A DNA stretch of 64,000 nt from Pictodentalium vernedei (GCA_031216915.1 CM062289.1:450126866-450190865), one strand, 5' to 3'. Numbered from the stretch's first letter, positions 52,415-63,189 are shown. Notes: generated from the sequence alone by a model not told the origin. A program made the numbers and translations.

Positions 52415-54316
52415 TCTTGATAAAAAAATGTACGCTAACAAGAGGTCACATCCAGCGGATGATAACATGAAAACTTCATGTGAAGATAATACTGATAGGA
52501 AACAAATCAGAGATAGATTAGCGATTAACAGTCAAGTGCATGTTGGGTGAATGAACGAGCAATGAGAATAACGAATAGGTAACTGAATAAATGAATGAAC
52601 AAATGACGAATAGATGGATAAGTGGATGAATGGATGAATAGATATTGCATGAATGTGTATTGAAAACAACAATGAATAAATAAACTTGTGGATGAGCGAA
52701 TGAATAAATAAATGGATGAATGAACGAGCAGCGAACAGACAAACAAACAAATGGGCCGAGCAATGGATTCATTCATAAAACTGCATTTTGTTGTTGGTTT
52801 CAGTAGAAATCTTAGCGATTTTGTAAATAAATAGCCAAACATTTCCACGTTTTCCGAGGACACAGCTCACAACTCCCCATTGGAACAAGCTCGATGAGCC
52901 CGTACCAATGGGGGGGGGGGGGGGGGTCATAAAATATGCCTCTGCATGGTGGCAATAGCTGGAATGGAGAAACGAACGAAAGAAACAGAATTTTACAGAA
53001 AGCAATTGAACAGTTCAATTTGAAAGGGGTTTTGTTTTAAACTGCGCTTCCAGATTATGGTCGTAACATTAGGTAAAGGCCAAATAGATGCATACGGAGA
53101 GAGAGAGAGGGGTGGGGAGGGGGTATGGAGTATTCGGGTATATGTTAAAAGGATTTTACGGTATTAGCATAAGAAGGGTCAATAAGATGGAACGAAAAGA
53201 AAACATGTTGATTAGAATTTGATAAGTGGACCAATTAGTCAATTCATAACACATCCCATTCTGGTGTGTTTCAGTGCTACCTATAGCGATTACTGAAACA
53301 GCTAACTAAGCATATCCATTTTTTTATCAAAACATAGCTCAAGCTCCCATTGGAACGACCTCAACAAGCTCGTCCCAGTGAAGGGTCATTTGATATCTTT
53401 TGTGGCGGTAATTGAAAAGAAACAAAATTCGAATGGAGAATTTTGCGGATGGAGCTGCCCAGTTATGTCCGCAGCATTGAGGATAGGGTCAAATAGATGC
53501 GTACTCAGAGGCATAGGGATTATGAGTATATGAGGGTAGACTGAATGAATGAGCGATGGAATGAACGGATTTGCCGTTGGATGAATCATTTGCTTTTTGT
53601 AGATGATTTTGTCGAGAACATAGCTCATAATTCATTCCCCCTTCGGGACAAGCTTGGTGAGCTCCCTCCAATGAGGGGACATGAGATATGTTATTAGTGG
53701 CAATAGTTGGAAACGATACGAAACGAAAAAAGAAAAAAAAACAAGGCAACAATGCTGGCAGGTAAAAGCCGTTACATAGGATCATAAAGGTCAATTTGAT
53801 GCATACTAGGGTGGGGGTGGGTAGGGTGGGGGGATGTAACACTGCCTTATTTGAGAGGTTTCAATAGCGGTTATGGCCGTTACATGGGGTAAAGGTCAAT
53901 TTAATGCAAACGGATGGTGGCGGGGGGGGGGGGTGGATGTAACACCACCTTTTTGAGGGGTTTCCATACAGACCAAGGTGATTCTGAGTAACAGACTAAG
54001 GAGGGGCGGGGTGGTTATGAGGTAAACGGGTGTATCCAAGTAAAGGTTCTGTACGATATTAGCATATAAAGTGTCAATAATTGGGAAAAAAGAAACAATA
54101 CAATAAACTGTACAATAAACTGGATTAAGATTTGACGAGTGAGCCAATTAGTCAATTCCTAACACCTCCTATTCTTATGGGTTTCGGTATACCCTAAAGC
54201 GATTACTTAAACAACTAGCTAGACATATCTACTTTTTTTCGAAGACATAGCTCATGGCTCTCTATTTTTTTATCGAAAACATGGCTCATAGCTCCCATTG
54301 GGACGAGCTCGATAAG

Positions 54317-54343
54317 GGGGGGGGGGGGGGGGGGGGGGGGGGG
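54317..54343. repeat. Poly-G tract
   Basis: 27 or so G; similar runs at 52911-52926, 57380-57403, 33437-33449 and 53920-53931 (G), and 173-190, 9875-9888, 13729-13756, 23980-23994, 42032-42052, 56488-56513 (C). Confidence 0.9.
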
Positions 54344-54888
54344 TGGGAATTGTCACAAAAATATATTTTGTGGCGGTGAAACAGTAAAACAGTAAAATTT
54401 GAATGCGAATTTTTGCGAACAAGACTGCCCAGCCCTGCCCGCAGCATAGGGGAAGGGGTCAAATTAGTGCGTACTGAGAGGCATGGTGAGTATGAGTGTA
54501 GAACATACCGCCCAGAAACAGTTTATGCCGGTCATTTGGGTGGTCAGCTGTATTTCCAATGAGTTAAATAAGGGGTGGGGTTGGGGTGGAGAGGGCTTGA
54601 GGTAAAAGGGTATATTGGGGCATGGGGGAAGGGGTCAAATTGGTGCATACTGAGGGGCATGGTGAGTATGAGTGTAGAAAATACCGTTCCGAAACAGTTT
54701 ATGCCGGTCATTTGGGTGGTCAGCTGTATTTCCAATGAGTGAATGAAGGGGATATGGGTGGGGGTGGAGAGGGCTTGAGGTAAACGAGTATATTGGGGTA
54801 GATTTTGACAGGTGGTAAATAGAAACTTCCGTCAGAAAACAAGTTGCTCTGGCCATTTAAGCTGTAAGCCGGATTTCCAAATAATAAA

Positions 54889-55041
54889 TTAATGTGTAGA
54901 TGAATAAACAGATGAACGACTGAATAAAAGAACAAATAAATGAATGTACGAGCGAGAGAGCGAACACTATAAATATAGATTTCAGTACCGTCCACAGTCA
55001 TTTCTTGAACAGTTCGCTGAACATGTCCAAGTTTGTCGACA
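54889..55041. repeat. 153-bp direct repeat, unit 1
   Basis: TTAATGTGTAGATGAATAAA to AAGTTTGTCGACA. It matches 55331-55483 without indels and with only a few substitutions. Confidence 0.85.
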
Positions 55042-55330
55042 GTATAACTCATGAATTTCCCACGAACCCTATAGATACAGGTTTCAGAATAGTCAGTAGT
55101 GATTTTTCGAACAACTGACTTGTGAACATTAACACGTTTTGGCAACATACATCTCATGACACCCCATTGGAACGAGCTCCCATCTGAGCTCATTCCAATG
55201 AGGGGCCACGAGATACGCTTTTGTGGCCATGTCATATGTTGTATATGGTCAGCCGACTGAAGATTTCCACTTTAGCAAGAAATATAGCTTATAACTCCCA
55301 ATTGGAATGGGCTCAGTTAACTCATTCCAA

Positions 55331-55483
55331 TTAATGTATAGATGAATAAATAAATGAACGACTAAATAAAAGAACAAATAAATGAATGTACGAGCGAGCG
55401 AGCGAACACTATAAATATAGATTTCAGTACCGTCCACAGTCATTTCTTGAACAGTTCGCTGAACATGTCCAAGTTTGTCGACA
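55331..55483. repeat. 153-bp direct repeat, unit 2
   Basis: Second unit, 442 bp after unit 1 in the same orientation. Confidence 0.85.
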
Positions 55484-55729
55484 TTTGATTTCAGTAAATG
55501 AAACATTACGTGCCACAAGAACAAACAAAGAATGCCGGAAACAATTTCTCTGCTAGCACTGTATATACCTGGGATTAACACCTTGATGCTACTGACGGAT
55601 ATTCATGACCAGGACAAGAAATCTCTTGCCACTAAATTAAATAAAATTTAAGCACGTCTAACAAAAATGTCCCCACCTGCAAATTGTAGCAACATTTGGA
55701 CCAGTGATTTCTTGAGGCAAACTTTCATG

Positions 55730-55810
55730 AATTATTTATCAAATCCAGTCATGGCTGCTGTAATGCAGCCATGACATCTGATGAAAAATAGTTTTAAAAT
55801 CCTCAGCGGG
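55730..55810. repeat. R4 family hairpin remnant
   Basis: ATCAAATCCAGTCATGGCTG and CAGCCATGACATCTGATGA; no right part. Confidence 0.5.
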
Positions 55811-55835
55811 TTACGAGTTAAAAATATTTACCGAA

Positions 55836-55931
55836 CATGACAAGACGACACTTAAAAACTTATTGAATAACGAAACATTTCAGTTTGCCTTCAAAACCCA
55901 GTTTATGAACCTTCATTGGAACGAGCTCGAC
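55836..55931 (-). mobile_element. PB-A left-half remnant
   Basis: CCGAACATGACAAGACGACAC, TTATTGAATAACG, CCTTCATTGGAACGAGCTCG; it stops at the hairpin centre. Confidence 0.5.
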
Positions 55932-55939
55932 AGTTTACA

Positions 55940-56115
55940 GTTTAGAGTTTATTTTTGAACTTATTCCCATGTAATATGCATGTAATATGGGGTAAAGTAA
56001 TAATAAATATACAAAACATGTAAAAATTAGAAGCATGCTGGAGGTGGTGTATCCACACAAGATAATATCAACTTTAGTCGATCGCTCCCTCGGCCCTCCC
56101 TCCCTCCCTCCCGAG
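55940..56115. repeat. Dispersed repeat, reverse copy of 18583-18790
   Basis: GAGTTTATTTTTGAACTTAT, AAATTAGAAGCATGCTGGAGG, TGGTGTATCCACACAAGATA and a CCCT run (56090-56112). Confidence 0.6.
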
Positions 56116-56279
56116 GGAGCACTGATATGAAATTTGATACACAGTAAATCCCACTTAATTGAATATCTTTTGATTGAATAAACATATTAATTTATCATAG
56201 CTTCCAAACACGAAAACTATTTATCACGCCTTTCATACAAATTTGACCTGTTCATTGCATACAGCATATTTTGTTTTTA

Positions 56280-56475
56280 TTACTGACGTTTTAAAGCCAC
56301 ACATTTCTGCGCAATGGCTAATCTTTACTGCAACATGGAGATAAAGTTAAGTTTAGTCAATCGTTTATACCCATGTTGCCCATTTTAGAGGACTTCCACC
56401 CATGCATTCGTGACAGGGTGTTATTGTAGAAGTAAAACATCACTTCCCGAAGTTCACTCGGAGATGCATATAGCA
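56280..56475 (-). mobile_element. S2 repeat
   Basis: GACGTTTTAAAGCCACACA tail, CTGCAACATGGAGATAAAG, CCATGTTGCCCATTTTAGAGG and CACTTCCCGAAGTTCACTCG. Confidence 0.65.
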
Positions 56476-56485
56476 TATAGAGTAA

Positions 56486-56517
<32 letters not shown>

Positions 56518-56637
56518 AACTGATAAAAACGAGCTCTGTCAAACAACATATAATAGAATAAATGCTCAGTTTATCTCTAGAATAACCCAATACTTCTGTT
56601 AATTTAATCATTTCCACTGGTAAAGTGACTATTTTAT

Positions 56638-56880
56638 TAACTGGTTGAGGAATCGATTATTTTTGGTGTTCTGAATTTGTCATTCAAAACTTGTTTTATT
56701 ACAAATTAGTGGAGAGTGCCTATAGGCACGCTCCATTAATTTGTAATAAAACAAATTTATATAAACAAAATATTATTTGAGTTGACTGAATATGAAATAT
56801 AAGCAAGTAAAGTGTTGGTTTTTGCTCTGGTATCCTTATTTTTGAAAGACCTGATTGTGGGTTCTAGCACTCTACCAGTT
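56638..56880. repeat. P4 family element
   Basis: Left AACTGGTTGAGG, right CTAGCACTCTACCAGTT. Hairpin TTTTATTACAAATTAGTGGA around GCCTATAGGC. Confidence 0.6.
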
Positions 56881-56944
56881 AAACGTATAACAGTACTAAA
56901 TATTTTTTCCATTGGCGACTATTGTAACATTTGTGTGAAAAAAA

Positions 56945-57296
56945 TCGCGACATCGACGCCGTAGATGCGACGGGTGGTGCAATTTGCAAGTCCAAAAAAT
57001 ATTTCACCAGGTAGTTTGAAAGTTATTCTTTTAGAAACTCGTTAGTCACAAAATTCTAAGTTCATCAAGGGCTATAATTCAAAGAAAAATATTTGGAACA
57101 ACACATGCATTGAACAGTGGCTAGACATCAATAAGATACACTTACATGCCAAATATAAAGTCATTCCATCAAGTATTTCAAAAGTTATTGAGTTTTGAAA
57201 CTCGTTGGTCACAGACAGACAGACAGACCGACCGACCGACCGACCGACCGACAGACAGACCGACATTGCCACTTATAGAGCTGCTAGTCGCAGCTA
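56945..57296. mobile_element. SCG repeat, copy 2
   Basis: Same ends as copy 1; the CGAC/CAGA microsatellite is longer (57218-57262). An extra 70-bp or so block after the left end includes GTAGTTTGAAAGTTATTC. Confidence 0.65.
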
Positions 57297-58000
57297 AAAA
57301 TATGATCGTATCATTTTAATTTCGACATTCAAATATCTTTGTCAAGTATCCTTCAGATTTTTTCTGTCCTCAAAACTGGGGGGGGGGGGGGGGGGGGGGG
57401 GGGATCACACGCAACAAAAGAGAGAGAGAAAATGACAGGAAGCATTTTTTCGGGGAATTCACATAAAAAAAAACACATCAACTGCATTTTTGGACCCCAA
57501 AATTCATCCGCCCACCCTTCTCTGGAATATTCAGCAATGCTGCAAGATTTCAGATCAATGTTTCAAAAGTTTTTTTATTAAAACAATATTTTTTCTCAAG
57601 GTTGCTTACTTTCGGAACTTGCAGCATTTCTGAGACCAGCTTTTCAAGGCGGGTAACTCTAATTCAAGTATTTAGTACTGTCATACCTTAACACTGTTCC
57701 ACATTTTTGCCTTTTTGGGTGAATGTAACCCCGTGTCGAATTGGTGCTCACGTTTAAGTTCAAATTAACCCAAAGTTGTTTCTCCCTTATAAAAAGTCCG
57801 CTTGTAATTTATTTATTTCTGTTTCATTATATCCACTCTGCCACTCAACCAAACATCTGGAGGATTGTTCACGACGTGTAGGTCATCGCAAAAGAAACGC
57901 AACCGAACAACGTTTGTGTCTTTTCTTAAGGCACTGTATAAGTAATGCAAAGTTAGCTTGAAAGTAGGTGACAGATTATCGTCAAAATACTAAACATTAA

Positions 58001-58606
58001 CCTTTTACCTAACATGAAAAGCAGATGGTACTTGCGGGGGCGCGGTGGCTCAGTTGGTAGAGGTGCAGGCTGCAAGCCGAGAGGTCCTCGGTTCGAATCT
58101 CACTTACGGCAACCGCGTTGTGTCCTTGGGCAAGACACTTCACCTCCATTGCCCACGTGGGGGCACGGTGACGTTGTGTACTAAGGCGTACTGCACGTCG
58201 ATGGTGCACCTGTCTTCAACCAGTGCTAACCCTGCTTGTGTGGAGTTGGTACGTTGGGGAGCTGACAGTTGCTCGCCGTTGCTCGGTGGTTCTCTTCGGG
58301 TACTCCGGCTTCCTCCACCCGTAAAACTGTCACGGTCATGGTTAGCCATTGTGCAGAAATATGTGACCTTAAACACCAATAAATAAATACATAAATAAAT
58401 AAATAGATGGCACTTGCAAAAAAAATTCTTGAATAACTATTATTTTCATTTTTGTTTCAAAAACATAGGTTATGACCCGACGAGCTCGTTCCAATGAGGG
58501 GTCATAACCTATGTTTTAGAGACAAAAAATGAAAACATAATGAAAATTAATTGGCGATTTTTGAGAATAGCGCTGGTCTGTTTTGGCCGTTACGTTAGGT
58601 AAAGGG
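58001..58606 (-). mobile_element. PB-A MITE carrying a SINE
   Basis: TTAA at 57997-58000 and 58607-58610. SINE at 58036-58404. One hairpin arm is shortened (GACCCGACGAGCTCG). Confidence 0.85.
58036..58404 (+). mobile_element. Full-length SINE-1 inserted in a PB-A MITE
   Basis: AGATGGTACTTGC (58023-58035) and AGATGGCACTTGC (58405-58417) flank it, and both are PB-A sequence. Type-1 head and T1 tail with AAAT repeats. Intact A and B boxes. Confidence 0.93.
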
Positions 58607-58610
58607 TTAA

Positions 58611-58812
58611 CCCTTTACCCAACGAATCGCCCTCATCCGCCCGCGTAATATGCAAATTCAGCAGCTGAAAAAATATTATTTTTCGAAAAATTTCAACAAA
58701 ACCATATCATGTGACCCCTCTTTGGAACGAGCTCGTTCCAAAGAGGGGTCACATGGTATGGTTTTGTTGAAATTGTTTAAAAAAAATTTAAAAATAATAT
58801 TTAAAATAATAA
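58611..58812 (-). mobile_element. PB-B MITE, right end lost
   Basis: Starts directly at the TTAA shared with the PB-A copy (58607-58610). The hairpin at 58690-58770 is perfect around GGAACGAGCTCGTTCC. Confidence 0.83.
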
Positions 58813-58962
58813 TTTGTCACTTCTTTGTTGACCATCTGTATTTATAAACAATACATCACAATTCTGAACAAGAGAAAAACGAAGATATCACATTTTCAGA
58901 TTTTTTATATAATAAATCGCCTGTTTTCAAGCTACATTCCCCATTACTTATATAGTACCTTA

Positions 58963-59120
58963 GCCCCCTAAAGCATTGACCACTTTTCACAGAAATCGCA
59001 ATTCAAATCTCTTTCTTTTCAATTTTTTGCCTCCACACCATAGCTTATCGCAATTCACCTGCAAGAGGACACTCCAGTGAGAGGATCATAAGCTATGATT
59101 TTGTTACAAATGGAAACTGT
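58963..59120. mobile_element. PB-A remnant
   Basis: ACCACTTTTCACAGAAATCG, CCATAGCTTATC and GGATCATAAGCTATG form a decayed hairpin. No TTAA ends. Confidence 0.4.
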
Positions 59121-59602
59121 TTTCAGTCTTTCGGGCCCAAGATGAACAAAAGGGCATTAAGAGATTATTAGGCCCTGAAAGCTATTTCTTTTAATTTTGA
59201 TATTTTAAATTTCAGGCTTCTGTTACCAAGAGTTCTTGCACAAAGGTGTAAAGTTGGACATGGTTGGTAGGATAGCAGACTCTGAAATAACAGTGATATA
59301 TATAAAGGACATTCGGTGAGACTGAAATGTGGCCAAAAAAAAGGAAAAAACATTGAAACACTTCTGCTGAAAAAAAATATTTCAAGAGTGTGATAAAATG
59401 ATGTATTTTCAAAAAAAAGTTTTATCTAATTTTTCTTTTATTTCCATTTTTGTGTTTTTGTTTGTTTTTTTTCGTTTGGTTTCATGTCTACGACAACAGG
59501 ACACTGGGGCACATGAACACACTTTATCCACAGACGTTCTCCAATGAGTGTAAACAAAATTACAGAACACATACGTTCAAATGTGTAAAGAAATTAACTG
59601 TT

Positions 59603-59847
59603 AACTGGTAAAGTGCTAAGTTATTTTTGGTCCTGGAAATTTCTTTGTGCATCTTTGCCTTGTTACAATTTATGGGAGAGTGCCTATAGGCACTCTCCCA
59701 TAAATTGTGACAAGGCAAATCCTAACAGATAAAATAATATCAATTCAAAGATAATATGAAGCACATCCACAGAAAATGAAGCCTTTAAATTCCAATACTA
59801 GACTTCAGAATAAAGCCCAAATATGGGCTTCCAGCACTCTACCAGTT
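59603..59847. repeat. P4 family element, best copy
   Basis: Ends AACTGGTAAAGTGCT and AGCACTCTACCAGTT. Perfect hairpin TGCCTTGTTACAATTTATGG around GCCTATAGGC. Confidence 0.65.
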
Positions 59848-60073
59848 GAAGTGATAAATTAATTTTGTTTATTGGGACTTGTTCATACAAGGTTGTCTTG
59901 TAAAAATTTATTGGAGAGTGAATATGGCCACTCTCCAATGAATTAGTACAAAACAAATAAATATGAACAAAAAATGTTCACTTCCAAGAAAATATGGAAC
60001 ATGAAGCCTCCTTTCTTAGGCATCGGCACTTTTCATAAGAAACTGAATAAGGGCTTCTAGCACTCAACCGTTT
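59848..60073. repeat. P4 family element, directly adjoining the previous copy
   Basis: Starts where the previous copy ends. Hairpin AAAATTTATTGGAGAGTG with its reverse; ends CTAGCACTCAACCGTTT. Confidence 0.55.
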
Positions 60074-60189
60074 AAGAACGTATATACCACCAGTGTATTC
60101 CAATAACAGTGGTTCGGTCTATGTCTTCTACATCAAGCATCTTCCAACTCCAATGTAGCTATCTGATTGGAATATGGTTATTTAATACC

Positions 60190-60410
60190 ACTTTCAGCAT
60201 CTTTGTCTTTTTCTTGACAGCAGTATGGGGTTGAAGTCAAGTTTATTCAATCATTTATATCTATGCTTCCCACTTTAGAGGACTTCCATCCCGGGTCTTA
60301 GTTCAGAGTCCTACTTTACCAGTAAAGCAGAGCTTGTTTCTCGCTGAAAACAGACGCTGTTCTGCTTACCGGGGCTCCGACGTGGAAAATAGACCGTTCA
60401 ATGCACACCA
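60190..60410 (-). mobile_element. S2 repeat, diverged
   Basis: GGGGTTGAAGTCAAGTTTAT, CACTTTAGAGGACTTCCATC and TACTTTACCAGTAAAGCAGA blocks. The tail is decayed. Confidence 0.6.
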
Positions 60411-60696
60411 ACAGAGAGACAGTCCAGCATATATTTCTACATTTAGGTGATATATGATTATAGCATTACACGTCATTGGCCGTATCAAAGGCATGGTATA
60501 CCCGCCGGCGTCCACACCCCTTCCTCACCGTGACACTTTTTAGAGCCTTATGCTGCTCTTGACAAGACTTAAATAGTATTCATACACTCAAGGACATAAA
60601 AAATTCAAGGACTTTTCAAGGATATTTCAAGGACATATTACCATTTTTGAAGGTGCAGTTTTCTAACGGAATATTATTTTTACAAAACATCCTACC

Positions 60697-61040
60697 TACT
60701 TTAACTCTTAACCCACTAAGTGTCTTTACGATATTTTTCATCAAATCTAGTCATGGCTGCTGTGAAGCAGCCATGACTAGATTTGATGAAATATTCATTT
60801 AATTTAACTTAAGAAACCTTTGGTAAAAAAATCGCGACATCGACGCCGTAGCTGCGACGGGTGGTGCAATTTCACAAAATTTTAAGTTCATCAAGGGCCA
60901 TAACTCCAAGAAAAATATTTTGAACAACACATGCATTGAACAGTGGCTAGACATCAATAAGATACACTTACATGCCAAATATAAAGTCATTCCATCAATT
61001 GGGCGGGGAAAACCAGACAGCAGCATGTAAGGAGTTTAGC
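60697..61040. repeat. R4 family element with SCG repeat inside
   Basis: Hairpin ATCAAATCTAGTCATGGCTG at 60740 with its reverse; the SCG repeat occupies 60832-61000; the right end resumes GGGCGGGGAAAACCAG to AAGGAGTTTAGCAC. Confidence 0.6.
60832..61000. mobile_element. SCG repeat, copy 3, right part missing
   Basis: TCGCGACATCGACGCCGTAG to AAAGTCATTCCATCAA; the microsatellite and right end are absent. Confidence 0.6.
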
Positions 61041-61617
61041 ACTTTCCGCCATGGATGAAACATCCAATATCGTTATAGCAAAAAATACTCACTACTTTGT
61101 ACTTGTTCTGTTTACCCAGTCTTGTATGAATCATCCATTTTCCATTTATTATACATCAAAAATTTATTTATATTAATTTTTATATCAAATAACAGAAGTT
61201 TATAATGAACACTAATCACAGAGGCTACAGCACTGTAAAGAGAAATTCAAGGACTTCAAGGAGTCTATTTGATTTTTAAGGACATTTTCTGTATTTTCAA
61301 AATTCAAGGAGTATTACTAAAATTTAATGACTTTTCAAGGATGTTTGAACCCTGTTAAAGAGTCAAGGAAATTGCACTTATGTGGATTCGTTCCTCAAAC
61401 TCCTCCCACTGGGCTGAACCATGGTGGATATTTGTGTCCCCTCCCCCTTACTAGCCCACCTCATACCACCCTTCTCCACCTCTATTTTGGTTTGATCTTC
61501 ATCTTGTATATACACACCGTTCAATATTTATTTAGTATTTATTCACAGAACATGGCACAAGACCTCTAAATGGTCTATAAACACGTTGACTTAGACTACT
61601 TTTGCAAAACAAACTCA
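61041..61617. other. No supported gene
   Basis: Repeated TCAAGGACTT words (61240-61345, also at 60590-60640) suggest a decayed hAT element; ends were not found. Confidence 0.4.
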
Positions 61618-61692
61618 CCAATACACATAACGACAGACGCGTGTGAATGGGTTGATCGATATGGCACGAGTGGCAGCGTGGAAGGATAAAAC
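61618..61692. repeat. Palindromic short repeat, copy 2
   Basis: GTGTGAATGGGTTGATCGAT, GGAAGGATAAAACG match the reverse strand of 10398-10495. Confidence 0.5.
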
Positions 61693-61831
61693 GAGAGGCC
61701 GTAGAATAGTATACCATTAAGCTCGACCAACGCGAGAGGGGCAAACTGTCATGCTGTTGGAACAATCACTGAACACAGAGCGGTCTGAAATAAAACAAAA
61801 TTGTGAGTGCCGAATGTAATCGTTCCCCATC

Positions 61832-62084
61832 CAAAACAGAATATAAGCAGACTGTCATCTGCAAAATGAGGTCCCCAGAGGGTGAATTTAGTGATGCCAC
61901 CCTGCTGTGCAGGGTGGCATCACTAAATTCACCCTCTGTGAACCTCAGCCTGAATTGGAGTCTCAAAACTAAACAGAAAGAGGTATGCAGAGGCTAAATT
62001 GGCCCACTGTATGAGATAGCATCATCAAATTCACCCTCTGGGGACCTCATTCTGTAAATGTCAGACTGCTTATTTTCAGGCTTG
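61832..62084. mobile_element. hAT-2 family MITE, exact 8-bp duplication
   Basis: TCCCCATC occurs at 61824-61831 and 62085-62092. Right end CTTATTTTCAGGCTTG. The hairpin at about 61877-61938 is perfect around CTGCTGTGCAG. Confidence 0.9.
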
Positions 62085-62092
62085 TCCCCATC

Positions 62093-62527
62093 TCCATTCG
62101 CACCCTTCAGACATATTTTTTTCTACAAATGCGATAAAATACACAGACAGGTGAAACAATTAGGAAAATATTTATTCTGTAATTAATATCTTAAAACATG
62201 TTAAATTAGTACCTACGGAACACAAAAATGGGGACATTAACTTTAATACTGAGCGGGTAAAAGGACGGTGTGTAAGAAAATACGTATCTTTTCTTACACC
62301 AATTACATGTACCCTGTATAAAGTGTTCAAGGGGAGATCGATATATCCTTCAAAAATAATACAACAAATAAAAAAATAAAATTAAGAACAAAGTGACAAA
62401 GTTTATCAAGTTTGAACATGCAAATTAGTTAAAGCTTCTGTATTAATCTCAATGACTTCCTTCAAAATTTAAAATCTTAATCCTATGTGCACTGATGTCA
62501 GAATACTGAAATTTCAAGTGGAAGATA
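62093..62527. other. No supported feature
   Basis: A/T-rich single copy with a short AAATACGTATCTTTTCTTACA-type inverted pair at 62265-62300; nothing else. Confidence 0.45.
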
Positions 62528-62581
62528 TTTCCCATAATGCAACTAGGTATTTAACCAATTCAATCTGGGCTGACAGAGCTC
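62528..62581. repeat. R3 short dispersed repeat, copy 3
   Basis: TTTCCCATAATGCAACTAGG, ATTTAACCAATTCAATCT, GCTGACAGAGCTC. Directly precedes a PB-A copy. Confidence 0.5.
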
Positions 62582-62615
62582 AATAAAGTCTGTCAAACAA
62601 AATTGAATTGGTTAA

Positions 62616-63189
62616 CCTTTACACAACGTAACGGCCAAAACCGGCCAGCGCGATTCACAAAAATTAGCATTCAATTTTCATATTTTTTTCATTTTTGTGT
62701 TAAAAATATAGCTTATGACCCTCATTGGAACGAGCTCAATGAGCTCGTTCCAATGAGGGGTCATAGGCTGTTTTTTCAGGAATTGTGTTTGAAAGTGTCG
62801 TCTGCCTTTTGTGTTAGGTAAAGGGTTATTTATTTATTGGTGTTTAAGGTCACATATTTCTGCACAATGGCTAATCATGACCGTGACAGTTTTACGGGTG
62901 GAGGAAGCCGGAGTACCCGGAGAGAACCACCGAGCAACGGCGAGCAACTGTCAGCTCCCCAACATACGAACTCCACACACGCAGGGTTAGCATTGGATGA
63001 AGACAGGTGCATCATCGACGTGCAGTACGCCTTAGTACACAACGTCATCGTACCAACACGTGGCAATGGGGGTGAAGTGTCTTGCCCAAGGACACAACGC
63101 GGTTGCCGCAGGTGGGAGTCGAACCGAGGACCTCTCGGTTTGCAGCCTGCACCTCTACCTACTGAGCCACTGCACCCTCAGGTAAAGGG
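62616..63189 (+). mobile_element. PB-A MITE carrying a SINE at its right end
   Basis: TTAA at 62612-62615 and 63190-63193. Hairpin around 62706-62770; the right hairpin arm is shortened. SINE at 62829-63179. Confidence 0.85.
62829..63179 (-). mobile_element. Full-length SINE-1 inserted at the end of a PB-A MITE
   Basis: The 13-bp duplication AGGTAAAGGGTTA (62816-62828, 63180-63192) is the PB-A terminal repeat itself. Type-1 head, T1 tail. Confidence 0.93.

Larger units (their letters stand above)
52500..55600. repeat. Degenerate tandem cluster: GAAT repeats and PB-like hairpin cores
   Basis: GAAT/GGAT tetranucleotide stretches (52548-52700, 54890-54960, 55331-55400) alternate with decayed CATTGGAACGAGCTC hairpin cores (52878, 53348, 54293, 55166) and GGGTCAAAT-GATGCATACGGA-like strings. 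A 177-bp direct repeat lies at 54466-54600 and 54643-54790. Open frames here are Phe/Ser/Tyr-rich artefacts of the repeats. No gene. Confidence 0.6.

Noticed and set aside
52525-52863. Phe/Ser/Ile-rich 112-codon frame on the - strand
   Set aside because: It comes from GAAT/GGAT tetranucleotide repeats.
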